This document shows positions 8,454 to 16,293 of a stretch of DNA of 61,839 nt, in pieces. Every line of letters begins with the position of its first letter. The first letter of the stretch is position 1. The notes below the pieces were generated by a model. It was given only the letters and a program-made list of their open reading frames with translations, ran no database searches and had not been told where the DNA came from. The position numbers and the translations under genes were made by a program. This stretch comes from Verrucomicrobiia bacterium (GTDB lineage: Bacteria > Verrucomicrobiota > Verrucomicrobiia > Limisphaerales > UBA8199), in the NCBI GenBank assembly GCA_035946615.1, contig DASYZB010000154.1, positions 1-61,839 of the forward strand, read 5' to 3'.

Positions 8454-8723
8454 ATGGTCCTCGCTCGCGTTGAAGGCAATGTTGTGGCCACCCGCAAGCA
8501 TCCCGGCTTCGAAGGGTGGCGGCTGGTGATTTGTCAGCCCATCAACCAGGCAGGGGTTGCCGAGGGCGCGCCGCAGGTCTCTATCGACCCCCACGGCGCC
8601 GGGCTGCACCAGCGTGTGATTATTTCCTCCGATGGCGCAGCCGCCCGCGTCCTGGTTGGCGACGACAAAAGCCCCGCCCGCTGGTCGGTCATTGCCATCG
8701 TCGATGAGCAGCAACCCGGATGA
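8454..8723 (+). CDS. BMC-P vertex shell protein, EutN/CcmL family (second copy)
   Basis: An 89-residue EutN/CcmL pentamer protein, the shortest of three. It begins M-V-L-A-R-V-E-G-N-V-V-A-T-R-K and continues with a C-Q-P-I-N-Q segment and S-S-D-G-A-A-A-R, then ends soon after the core barrel (S-V-I-A-I-V-D). It starts 2 bp after the aldehyde dehydrogenase stop codon. Three BMC-P genes with no BMC-T gene is the shell composition expected of PVM-type compartments. Confidence 0.92.
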   Translation: MVLARVEGNVVATRKHPGFEGWRLVICQPINQAGVAEGAPQVSIDPHGAGLHQRVIISSDGAAARVLVGDDKSPARWSVIAIVDEQQPG

Positions 8724-8729
8724 AGTTCG

Positions 8730-9035
8730 ATGAGACTTGGCAACGTCATTGGCCGCGTAACACTGAGCGCCACCCTCCCCTCTCTCACCGGAGCCCGCTG
8801 GTTGGTCGTCTCTCCATTTGCTCGCGAGCAATTCTCGAAGGGCTTGGCCACATCCGCCACCCTCAGCAAAGAACCCAGCCTGATTGTCTATGATAACCTG
8901 GGCGGCGGAGTCGGCCAGCCAATCGGCTTTGAGGAAGGCCGTGAAGCGGCTTGCCCATTTGATGGCCCCACGCCCATTGATGCAATCAACGTCGCCTTAA
9001 TCGACGAGCTCTTTTACAAACCACTCAACCCATGA
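8730..9035 (+). CDS. BMC-P vertex shell protein, EutN/CcmL family (third copy)
   Basis: A 101-residue EutN/CcmL protein and the most divergent of the three: M-R-L-G-N-V-I-G-R-V replaces the L-A-R-V-E-G opening of its paralogues. The barrel core includes W-L-V-V-S-P and Y-D-N-L-G-G-G-V-G-Q. The C terminus is extended by about 20 residues (P-T-P-I-D-A-I-N-V-A-L-I). It lies 6 bp after the previous BMC-P gene and overlaps the aldolase start by 4 bp. Confidence 0.9.
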   Translation: MRLGNVIGRVTLSATLPSLTGARWLVVSPFAREQFSKGLATSATLSKEPSLIVYDNLGGGVGQPIGFEEGREAACPFDGPTPIDAINVALIDELFYKPLNP

Positions 9036-10102
9036 AGCAGGTTTTCAGTGTCCGTGATTTGGAAGAGATGCTGCGCGCCGGCAAAGATGTCCATGCGCTG
9101 CCGCAGGATGCATTGTTGACGCCCTCAGCGCGTGACTTCCTGCTGGACCTTGCCAAGGACAACGGGGGTTTTGACGCAAGAAAGCCTGAGACGGCCACGC
9201 CGCGCAATCCAGTCATCGCTCCTTCCTCGAAAAGCTCAAAAGCCGAGATCGAGGCCTTCTTCAAGTCTCCGCAAATTAACGACCTGAAGCTCCAGATTTG
9301 CGATATTGGCCGCCGCCTCTGGCAGCGTGCGTACGTGGATGGCAATGGCGGTAACATCGCGATCCGAGTAAGCGATGACATCGCGCTTTGCACCCCCACG
9401 CTGGTCTCCAAAGGTTTCATGAAACCGGAAGACATGTGCTTGGTGGACCTCGAAGGCAACCAACTCTGTGGTGAGAAAAAGCGCACGAGCGAAATTCTCA
9501 TGCACCTGCAAATAATGAAGCGGCAGCCGCGCGCGGTAGCCACGGTTCATTGCCACCCGCCCTATAGCACCGGCTTTGCGGTGGCGGGTATTCAACCGCC
9601 CACCTGCATGATTCCGGAATTCGAGGTGTTCGCCTCGGTGGCCATTGCCCCGTATCGCACGCCCGGCACACCGGAGATGGGCAAGCTGGTTGCCGACCTT
9701 GTCGATAAACATAACACCATCCTCATGGCCAACCACGGGGTGGTCACCTGGAGCCACAACAACCTCGAGGACGCCTACTTTAAAATGGAGATTCTCGAGG
9801 CCTACTGCCGCACAGTCGTTGTTGCCTCCCAATTAGGGAAACCCGTCAACACCATGACTCCTGCCCAATTGCAGGACCTGCTTAAAATCAAACAAAGCCT
9901 CGGCATACCCGACCCACGGTTTGGCCTGAAAGAATGCGAACTGTGCGACAACGAGGGCTGGCGTCCCGGCGTGACCTGCGCACTGCAGGCCCACAACGGC
10001 GGGCAAGACACTGCGGTCACGCCGCCTGACCCTGCCGCCGAGGCCCTTATCCAAACCATTACCGATCAGATCATGTCCGGCCTCACGCCCGGTCACAAGT
10101 AA
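9032..10102 (+). CDS. Class II sugar-phosphate aldolase (fuculose/rhamnulose-1-phosphate type) with two extra terminal segments
   Basis: A 356-residue protein. The central domain (about 75-280) is a class II aldolase/adducin fold that would cleave fuculose- or rhamnulose-1-phosphate into dihydroxyacetone phosphate and lactaldehyde. Zn ligands and catalytic acid appear as E154 (T-S-E-I-L-M), H173/H175 (V-H-C-H-P-P) and H235 (A-N-H-G-V-V). Residues 1-45 are extra and read F-S-V-R-D-L-E-E followed by L-T-P-S-A-R-D, like the N-termini of EutQ/EutT-type microcompartment proteins. Residues about 325-356 form a Pro-rich linker plus an amphipathic helix (A-A-E-A-L-I-Q-T-I-T), an encapsulation-peptide pattern. 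The first reaction of the pathway would therefore occur in the lumen. A C-x2-C pair (K-E-C-E-L-C, about 302-305) could hold an extra metal. Confidence 0.88.
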   Translation: MKQVFSVRDLEEMLRAGKDVHALPQDALLTPSARDFLLDLAKDNGGFDARKPETATPRNPVIAPSSKSSKAEIEAFFKSPQINDLKLQICDIGRRLWQRAYVDGNGGNIAIRVSDDIALCTPTLVSKGFMKPEDMCLVDLEGNQLCGEKKRTSEILMHLQIMKRQPRAVATVHCHPPYSTGFAVAGIQPPTCMIPEFEVFASVAIAPYRTPGTPEMGKLVADLVDKHNTILMANHGVVTWSHNNLEDAYFKMEILEAYCRTVVVASQLGKPVNTMTPAQLQDLLKIKQSLGIPDPRFGLKECELCDNEGWRPGVTCALQAHNGGQDTAVTPPDPAAEALIQTITDQIMSGLTPGHK

Positions 10103-10115
10103 CCGCGAATTTTTT

Positions 10116-11042
10116 ATGAAAATCACCATTATCGGCGGCGGAGGCCGGGTTGGCTCGTGCGCAGCCTATGCCCTGCAGTGCGAAGGACTGATGGCCGAGC
10201 TGCAAATTCTTGACGCCAATAAAGACCTCATGGAAGGCGAGGCCCTTGATTTGCTTCATGGCTCGGCATTTGCCGGCGATCAAAAAATCTACCCCGGCGA
10301 TTACGCGCGCGCTGCGGATAGTGACTTGTTCCTGATCACCGCTGGCCTGCGCCGTAAACCGGATGAATCGCGGCTGGACCTCATCAACCGCAATGTAACC
10401 CTTTTCCTGCAGATTCTCGACAGCATCAAATCCGCAGGGATGCGGCCCGATGCCCACGTCCTGGTTGTGTCAAACCCAGTGGATATCCTTACCCACTTGG
10501 CTGTACGAAAGCTGGGGTTGCCTTGGCAGCAGGTCTATGGCCTGGGCACCATGCTCGATACCTGCCGCTTCAGCTCGTTTATCGCCGACGAACTCAAGCT
10601 GGCTCCTACCCAGGTCAAAGCCCTCATCCTGGGCGAGCACGGCGATTCCATGGTGCCCATTTGGTCCAGCGCAACCGTCAATGGCTTGCCCTTGTCCGGC
10701 TTGCCCGAGTGCACCCCCGGCTTTCAGAATGCCGTCTTCGAGCGGACCAAAGGCAGCGGGGCGGAGGTGATTAAGAAAAAGGGGGGCGCCGGTTGGGCGG
10801 TCGGAGTTGCCATTCGCGAAGTGGTTCACACGGTCCTATTGAACAAAAAATCCCTTCTTCCGGTTTCAAGCCTGGCGCAAGGGGTGTATGGGATTGATAA
10901 GATTTGCTTGAGCTTGCCCTCTGTGTTGGGCCGCAAGGGCATTGAACGACAGGTCGAACTCAAGCTGTGGCCCAAGGAACAAATGGCATTGCAGCAATCC
11001 GCCCGCGCCTTGAAAGAGACGCTCGCAAAGGCCGGCGCCTGA
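10116..11042 (+). CDS. NAD-dependent lactate/malate dehydrogenase family protein
   Basis: A 308-residue 2-hydroxyacid dehydrogenase. The Rossmann loop is at residues 7-13 (G-G-G-G-R-V-G) and an Asp at 33 (I-L-D-A-N) favours NAD over NADP. The catalytic His is H175 in G-E-H-G-D-S-M. The specificity loop reads T-A-G-L-R-R-K-P-D-E-S-R: R80 sits where malate dehydrogenases have Arg and lactate dehydrogenases Gln, while the surrounding E-S-R-L-D-L looks lactate dehydrogenase-like. In the compartment it probably recycles NAD for the aldehyde dehydrogenase or acts on lactate. No clear targeting helix is present. It lies 13 bp after the aldolase. Confidence 0.85.
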   Translation: MKITIIGGGGRVGSCAAYALQCEGLMAELQILDANKDLMEGEALDLLHGSAFAGDQKIYPGDYARAADSDLFLITAGLRRKPDESRLDLINRNVTLFLQILDSIKSAGMRPDAHVLVVSNPVDILTHLAVRKLGLPWQQVYGLGTMLDTCRFSSFIADELKLAPTQVKALILGEHGDSMVPIWSSATVNGLPLSGLPECTPGFQNAVFERTKGSGAEVIKKKGGAGWAVGVAIREVVHTVLLNKKSLLPVSSLAQGVYGIDKICLSLPSVLGRKGIERQVELKLWPKEQMALQQSARALKETLAKAGA

Positions 11043-11061
11043 TCCGCTGGTTTGCCGGCCC

Positions 11062-12360
11062 ATGAAATCCCTCGATGCCAAATTGGCGCAAATAAGAGCC
11101 AACCCGGCAACGACGGCCTTCATCATCGCCGATGCCAAAGATGCCGACATGGCATTCGGAACCCGGGCTCCGGGCCCGCGCGCTTATCTCTCCAAACGCG
11201 GAGAGCGGCCAGCGCGCTTCTCGCCGGAAATCTGGAGCCGAGCGGATTACGGCTACCGAAACCTGCCGGAGTTTTTGGACATCATCCGTGAGGTGGTTCA
11301 CCAGGGGGTGATCGACATCCTGCTCATGTCGGCATACGTCAACGAGCAACTCACAATCAAGGAAGGTCTCTTTCGCAGTTCCCATGTCACTCCCGCCGCC
11401 CGCGCCAACGACGCCACCGATGTCTGGGCTGTGCGCCACGGCTGCTATACCGCTGAACCGGCGCAACCTTTTCGCACCGCCACCATTGATCACATTCAAT
11501 GCGGCAAAATCGAGTGCGACCGTTCCGCCGAGAGTTTTCCAGGCGCCAATCTCGGTCTCTACTCGGTCACGTTCGTCAACAACCTCGAACAAGACCGGGA
11601 AACCCTCCTTGCTTTCAAAGAATTCCGCGAAGAAGCCGAGCGGAAAAACTTCCGTTATTTCCTGGAAGTCTTTGACCCGAATATCGCCAGTGGGATTCCT
11701 GCGGAAAAACTGGGCGAGTTCATTAATGACAATATCCTGCGCAGCCTGGCCGGCGTGCCGGAGTCCGGGCGGCCACTGTTTCTGAAGATTGTCTATCACG
11801 GCCCGCGGGCGATGGAGGAGTTGGCCCAGTACGACCCCAATCTCATTGTCGGCATTCTGGGCGGAAGCGCCGGCACGACTTACGACGCCTTTAAGCTAAT
11901 TCATGAGGCGCAGAAATACGGGGCGCGGGTCGCCCTGTTTGGGCGCAAGATCAACAATGCCGAACATCAACTGGCTTTTATCGAGATGCTGCGCCTGATC
12001 ACCGACGGCAAACTTTCTCCTGAAGAGGCGGTGCGGGCTTATCACGGCGTGTTGGAAGCCAAAAACATCAAACCCAAGTTGCCGCTGGAACAGGACCTCG
12101 AATTGACCGATGCGGCCATGAGTTATCGCGCCAATCGAAACGCCCGAACCCTCGTCAGCCTTTCTACGAACCGCTTACCGGCCGCGGCATCGAATACGAC
12201 AGAGCGCAGCAACCTGCGCGCGACCGGCGCGGCCAATCGAGCCAAAATGGCCGACAACTCCTGGCCAAAAAAAACCGACGGCTCTCCCGACTTCGATAAA
12301 ATGGATACGCACCAGCGCCGCGCTTACGATCACCACCGTTTAACCCGCAAATTTGGCTGA
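11062..12360 (+). CDS. Conserved microcompartment-associated protein of unknown function, aldolase-like barrel
   Basis: A 432-residue protein, last gene of the operon, 19 bp after the dehydrogenase. I do not recognise a characterised family. Alternating hydrophobic strands ([40 protein letters not shown]) look like a TIM barrel of the DeoC/LacD/class I aldolase kind, with K242 in F-L-K-I-V-Y-H a candidate Schiff-base lysine. Residues about 355-405 are a low-complexity Asn/Arg/Ala linker. The last 30 or so (S-P-D-F-D-K-M-D onward) form a charged helix that could be a targeting or docking tail. The operon position implies a role in the sugar pathway; the reaction is unknown. Confidence 0.75.
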   Translation: MKSLDAKLAQIRANPATTAFIIADAKDADMAFGTRAPGPRAYLSKRGERPARFSPEIWSRADYGYRNLPEFLDIIREVVHQGVIDILLMSAYVNEQLTIKEGLFRSSHVTPAARANDATDVWAVRHGCYTAEPAQPFRTATIDHIQCGKIECDRSAESFPGANLGLYSVTFVNNLEQDRETLLAFKEFREEAERKNFRYFLEVFDPNIASGIPAEKLGEFINDNILRSLAGVPESGRPLFLKIVYHGPRAMEELAQYDPNLIVGILGGSAGTTYDAFKLIHEAQKYGARVALFGRKINNAEHQLAFIEMLRLITDGKLSPEEAVRAYHGVLEAKNIKPKLPLEQDLELTDAAMSYRANRNARTLVSLSTNRLPAAASNTTERSNLRATGAANRAKMADNSWPKKTDGSPDFDKMDTHQRRAYDHHRLTRKFG

Positions 12361-12415
12361 ACCGTTTCCAAAAGCTTGCGTTCAGGCTAAAAGATGGGAC
12401 ATTTCTCTGACTTCG

Positions 12416-12634
12416 ATGAGTAGCGAGCAACCGATAGAACTCGAAGGCACCATCGCCACTGTCTTGCCGGGAACGATGTTTCGGGTCAAGCTGGACAATG
12501 CGCACGAGGTGCTGGCTCATCTCTCGGGTAAGATGCGCAAGCACTTCGTCCGTCTGACCGTTGGTGATCGTGTCCGGCTCGAAATGTCCCCTTACGACCT
12601 GAGCAAGGCCCGCATTACTTATCGCCTCCGTTGA
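12416..12634 (+). CDS. infA: Translation initiation factor IF-1
   Basis: A 72-residue S1/OB-fold protein that binds the A site of the 30S subunit during initiation. It shows the family's [23 protein letters not shown] and L-S/M-S-P-Y-D-L segments and the normal length. The frame opens at 12353 but the start at 12416 (M-S-S-E-Q) matches the family. It is 55 bp after the microcompartment operon and followed by a hairpin, so it may be read partly from the operon or from its own promoter. I could not pick out a clear promoter in the short gap. Confidence 0.92.
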   Translation: MSSEQPIELEGTIATVLPGTMFRVKLDNAHEVLAHLSGKMRKHFVRLTVGDRVRLEMSPYDLSKARITYRLR

Positions 12635-12719
12635 TGGGGTGAGGTCCCCATATCCGTAAAAGGTCCTAAAATTGAAAGATAGCGTTTCGCCAAGGGGGGA
12701 ATTGCGAGTTGTTGTTGGA

Positions 12720-12752
12720 AAAGCGGCGGCATCTTCGAGGTGTCGCCGCTTT
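12720..12752 (+). terminator. Hairpin terminator after infA
   Basis: A 9-bp perfect stem AAAGCGGCG/CGCCGCTTT (12720-12728 with 12744-12752) is extended by a weaker inner stem and a TTCGA-type loop. It lies 86 bases after the infA stop. The following bases are only partly T-rich, so it could also be a Rho-assisted end or an RNA-stabilising hairpin. Confidence 0.6.
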
Positions 12753-12805
12753 GATCATAATTCATCCTTCTTCCTTCATACTTTCGCGTTTATAGTGGCG
12801 CAGCC

Positions 12806-14080
12806 GTGATAAATCCTGCCGGGACATCACCCGAATCGTTGACTGCGGGCTCCGCTGCGCCCTCGCGTGATCCGTATGCGGTGCTGCGCAACCGCGACCT
12901 GCTGCTGTACCTGGTTGGCCGGTTCATGTCCTCATTGGGCCAGCAGATGCTGACTGTTGCGGTGGGCTGGGAACTTTACGAGCGCACCAATTCCGCATTG
13001 GCTCTGGGTTTGGTGGGGTTGACTCAAATGGTTCCGATGATCCTGTTCACGTTACCGGCTGGTCATGTGGCCGACAATCATGATCGCAAACGCATCATCG
13101 TTCTAATGACCTTTCTCATTGGCCTCGCCAGCCTGGGGCTGACCTGGATTTCGAGCCGGCACGCTGACGTTTTTTGGATTTATTTCTGCCTCTTTGTTGC
13201 CGGCACGGCCCGCACCTTTTTATGGCCGGCCAGTTCCGCTTTCCTGCCTCATCTGGTTTCCCGCCAGCAGTTCTCAAAAGCCGTCACTTGGAGCAGCGGC
13301 AGCTTCCAGCTTTCATCCGTGGTGGGTCCTGCGGCGGGCGGCGCCCTCATCGCAGCCACTCACAGTGCAGCCCCGGTTTACGCCGCCAATGCCGCCGCCT
13401 CACTATTATGCCTGACTCTCATTAGCCTCGTCAGCCGAAGCCATGTGGTGGCCATCAAAGAGAAAATGACCCTCAAAAACCTGATCGTTGGCTTCAACTT
13501 TGTCTTTTCCAACCCGATCATCCTGGGAACAATTACGCTGGACCTTTTTGCCGTGCTCCTGGGCGGCGCCACGGCACTATTGCCGGTTTATGCCAAGGAC
13601 ATCCTGCGCGCCGGCCCGAGGGGGCTTGGCTTTTTGCAAGCGGCTTTGCCTTTGGGTTCTCTGGTCTGCGCGCTATTCCTGGCTCACAGGCGTCCGCTTC
13701 AGAAAGCCGGCAGGACCATGCTCTGGGCGGTTGCTATCTTCGGGCTGACCACAATCGTATTTGGCTTTTCGCGCTGGTTCTGGTTGTCGATGCTGATGCT
13801 CTTTGTCTGCGGGGCTGTGGATAACATCAGCGTCGTTGTCCGGCACACCCTGGTGCAACTGCTTACTCCTGATGAAAAGCGCGGGCGCGTCTCGGCCGTC
13901 AATAGCCTGTTCATCGGGACCTCCAATGAGTTAGGCGGTTTCGAGTCGGGCACCGTTGCCTACTGGTTGGGACCGGTCTTCTCGGTGGTCTCGGGAGGGA
14001 TCGGGACGGTGTTGGTGGTTATCGCCGTAGCCGTGCTCTGGCCGCAAATCCGCGCCTACGGGCGATTGGACGCCGGGTAG
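12806..14080 (+). CDS. Major facilitator superfamily exporter (MFS_3/EntS-like)
   Basis: A 424-residue inner-membrane transporter with about 12 hydrophobic segments. The loop between helices 2 and 3 carries the MFS signature in the form A-G-H-V-A-D-N-H-D-R-K-R (about residues 91-102). The start of the mature fold (L-R-N-R-D-L-L-L-Y-L-V-G-R) is typical of the MFS_3 group of drug and siderophore exporters. The start codon is GTG. It is a lone gene; the substrate cannot be inferred. Confidence 0.8.
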   Translation: MINPAGTSPESLTAGSAAPSRDPYAVLRNRDLLLYLVGRFMSSLGQQMLTVAVGWELYERTNSALALGLVGLTQMVPMILFTLPAGHVADNHDRKRIIVLMTFLIGLASLGLTWISSRHADVFWIYFCLFVAGTARTFLWPASSAFLPHLVSRQQFSKAVTWSSGSFQLSSVVGPAAGGALIAATHSAAPVYAANAAASLLCLTLISLVSRSHVVAIKEKMTLKNLIVGFNFVFSNPIILGTITLDLFAVLLGGATALLPVYAKDILRAGPRGLGFLQAALPLGSLVCALFLAHRRPLQKAGRTMLWAVAIFGLTTIVFGFSRWFWLSMLMLFVCGAVDNISVVVRHTLVQLLTPDEKRGRVSAVNSLFIGTSNELGGFESGTVAYWLGPVFSVVSGGIGTVLVVIAVAVLWPQIRAYGRLDAG

Positions 14081-14103
14081 CAAACGACCCTTAACCGGGT
14101 GAT

Positions 14104-14418
14104 TCAGGAATCCCTGTTCGCGTCTGTTCCGCCCTGGGCATTTTCGACCAATTCCTTGATCCGCTGGGCGTCAGCTTTTCGATGTCCATGGCTCGCCAGC
14201 GGATCGCTTCCGCCGGAGGACTCGACTAAAATATCCGACCAGATGATGCCGGTCTTGATATGGACAGACGCCACTTTGCTAATGCTGATCGTCATCTCGT
14301 CCTGGTTGAACCAGGAGCGCTTGCGCCTTGTAACGGCCTTATCGGTCACCTCAATAACAGTGGGGAAGAGGAAATTGCCTCTCGTCCAACGGCTGGCCTT
14401 GAAAATCTCTTCTGGCAT
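14104..14418 (-). CDS. Small bacterial PH-domain-like protein
   Basis: A 104-residue soluble protein whose strand pattern (V-I-E-V-T-D, V-T-R-R-K-R-S-W-F, Q-D-E-M-T-I-S-I-S-K-V-A-S-V) followed by a C-terminal helix (A-Q-R-I-K-E-L-V-E-N) matches bacterial PH domains of the YdbT/YokE kind. Function is unknown. It runs convergent to the exporter gene with 23 bp between their stop codons. The forward frame over the same bases lacks any recognisable pattern and was rejected. Confidence 0.6.
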   Translation of the reverse strand: MPEEIFKASRWTRGNFLFPTVIEVTDKAVTRRKRSWFNQDEMTISISKVASVHIKTGIIWSDILVESSGGSDPLASHGHRKADAQRIKELVENAQGGTDANRDS

Positions 14419-14877
14419 AAGGCGGTTCCGCAGCTTGGCCGACCGATGGCCTTTCGCCGCGTCGGGGGCTGCTTTGGACTGTCAGAGTAGGGTGGAGAGC
14501 GCGGAGATGTCAACCAGAGCGATTTGTTTGTTTGTCACCAAAACGCTGGCTCCCGCTTGCGCCATCCCGCGCGAAGCGTCGTGGACTGAGCCAGTCCTGC
14601 TCTAATGCCTACCCGTACCTAGGCCACCAAGGCGAGGAGGAGCAAGAGCAAGAGTATGAGTATGAGTATGACATAGAGGCGGAGCGGACACTGGCGCAAC
14701 AAGGCCGGACCGGGCATTTAACTCATGCAGCGCTGGGACGAAGCCCTGGCGCGCCGCCGCTGGCGCTTTTGGGCTGAGGTGATGTGCCCGCCCCTAATTT
14801 CATTGACCCTTCCGATGCCTTAGGCTTTTCTTTCCGTATGCATCGAGCCTCTGTTGTCCTTGACGCTATTTAATCTT
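14419..14877. other. 459-base intergenic region
   Basis: No recognisable gene was found. It should hold the promoters of the PH-domain gene (minus strand) and of the Tat oxidoreductase (plus strand), but no clear -35/-10 pair stands out. A short open frame at 14532-14777 would encode Glu/Gln/Tyr repeats from the hexanucleotide tract listed separately; it has no homologue-like features. Confidence 0.5.
14641..14670. repeat. Hexanucleotide tandem repeat tract
   Basis: Five consecutive 6-base units: AGCAAG twice, then AGTATG three times, preceded by related purine-rich sequence. It is a small microsatellite that could vary in copy number by slippage. It lies about 210 bases upstream of the Tat oxidoreductase gene. 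Confidence 0.85.
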
Positions 14878-16221
14878 ATGAGCTCTCACCGAACACTCTC
14901 GCGCCGTTCTTTTCTCAAAACTCTTGGCATGGCCGCTGCGGCCGCACCGTTCGTCACCACGGGTTGGGCAGCCCGCTCACCGAACAGCGTGTTGCGCCAC
15001 GCCAGCTTCGGCGCCAGCGGTATGGCTTGGGCTGACCTCAATGAGCTGACCAAGTTCAAGGCGCTAGAACTAGTCGCCGTCGCCGAAGTGGACCTGAACC
15101 GAACCGAGGAGCTGAAGAAAAAATTCCCCCAGACCAGGATTTATCAAGATTGGCGGGAGTTGCTTGACACCGAAGGCCACGGCATTGATTCGGTCAACGT
15201 GTCCACCCCAGACCACATGCACGCCGTCATGGGCATGAGCGCCATTCAACTGGGCAAGCACGTTTATGGCCAAAAACCCCTCGCCCACGATTTGCATGAG
15301 GTCCGCAAGCTCACTGAGGCGGCTGCCCGCAAGAAAGTGGTCACGCAAATGGGAATCCAAATCCATGCGACCAGCGATTACCAACTCGCTACGATACTGG
15401 TTCAATCCGGGGCCATCGGCAAAATCAAGGAAGTCCACTCCTGGTGCCCCAAATCCTGGGGCGACCCCACGCCCCGCCCGGACCGCTCGGACCCGGTGCC
15501 CCAAGGCTTCGACTGGAAACTGTGGCTGGGGGTATGCACCGAGCGGCCCTTCCTCGGCGAGGCCTATTATCACCCGGCCAACTGGCGAAAACGTCTCGAC
15601 TTCGGCACCGGGACGTTCGGGGACATGGGCTGTCACATCTTTGACCCGGTATTCGATGCCCTGCAACTCTCGGCGCCGCTCTCGGTGCGTTCGAGCGGAG
15701 TAGCCCCCAACCAATGGAACTGGGCCATGGATTCGCACATCGAATATATTTTCCCGGGCACATCCTTCACGGCCGAACCCCAGGTGATACTGACTTGGTA
15801 TGACGGGGGAGCCAAACCACCTGCCGAAATCCTGGCTCTGTTGGAGGGAGACGAACGACCGAATACCGGCTCGATCTTCGTTGGAACCCAGGGCACGCTG
15901 GTCTTGCCGCACGTCTCACGCCCATTGCTCTATCCTGATAAAAAGTTCAAAGACCTGAAATTTCCTGAAGTCGAGTCGCGTGATCATTGGGGCGAGTTCG
16001 TTAAGGCCTGTTTGGGGCGCGACCGGACGCTGGCAAATTTTGGTTACGCCGGACCATTGACTGAGTCAGTGCTGCTAGGAGGTGTGGCTTCTCGATTCCC
16101 GAACACCACGTTGCGCTGGAACCCCACCCGGCTAGAATTCGACTTGACCGCAGCCAACCGGTTCATCCGGCGTGAGTACCGGCCTGGCTGGGGCGTTAAA
16201 GGCTTGAGTTGGAGTGTGTAA
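14878..16221 (+). CDS. Tat-exported Gfo/Idh/MocA-family oxidoreductase
   Basis: A 447-residue secreted oxidoreductase. The N terminus has a twin-arginine motif (S-R-R-S-F-L-K) and an Ala-rich hydrophobic core, so it is exported folded, probably with bound NAD(P). The NAD-binding half includes A-V-A-E-V-D and V-N-V-S-T-P-D-H-M-H-A. G-K-H-V-Y-G-Q-K-P-L-A-H contains the Lys of the family's E/Q-K-P catalytic motif. The ATG at 14878 is chosen over a TTG at 14854 because it puts the Arg pair at the usual place. Such proteins act on sugars or inositols in planctomycetes and verrucomicrobia; the substrate is unknown. Confidence 0.88.
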   Translation: MSSHRTLSRRSFLKTLGMAAAAAPFVTTGWAARSPNSVLRHASFGASGMAWADLNELTKFKALELVAVAEVDLNRTEELKKKFPQTRIYQDWRELLDTEGHGIDSVNVSTPDHMHAVMGMSAIQLGKHVYGQKPLAHDLHEVRKLTEAAARKKVVTQMGIQIHATSDYQLATILVQSGAIGKIKEVHSWCPKSWGDPTPRPDRSDPVPQGFDWKLWLGVCTERPFLGEAYYHPANWRKRLDFGTGTFGDMGCHIFDPVFDALQLSAPLSVRSSGVAPNQWNWAMDSHIEYIFPGTSFTAEPQVILTWYDGGAKPPAEILALLEGDERPNTGSIFVGTQGTLVLPHVSRPLLYPDKKFKDLKFPEVESRDHWGEFVKACLGRDRTLANFGYAGPLTESVLLGGVASRFPNTTLRWNPTRLEFDLTAANRFIRREYRPGWGVKGLSWSV

Positions 16222-16293
16222 GCCTTGAACTCAAATCGTTACACCGCTGTCACCCCGATGTCACATTCCCGTGATTGTTCGCGCCGCAGCCCC

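Noticed and set aside
10960-11799. 279-codon minus-strand frame opposite the dehydrogenase and barrel-protein genes
   Set aside because: It spans two genes of the tight plus-strand microcompartment operon; no start signal or domain.
14099-14605. 168-codon forward frame opposite the PH-domain gene
   Set aside because: It is antisense to the better-supported minus-strand frame and has no recognisable pattern.
14641-14670. CRISPR-like array
   Set aside because: Units are 6 bases with no spacers; it is a simple microsatellite.
14532-14777. 81-codon forward frame with E-Q-E-Q-E-Y-E-Y-E-Y
   Set aside because: The pattern comes only from the hexanucleotide repeat; the flanking parts have no coding character.
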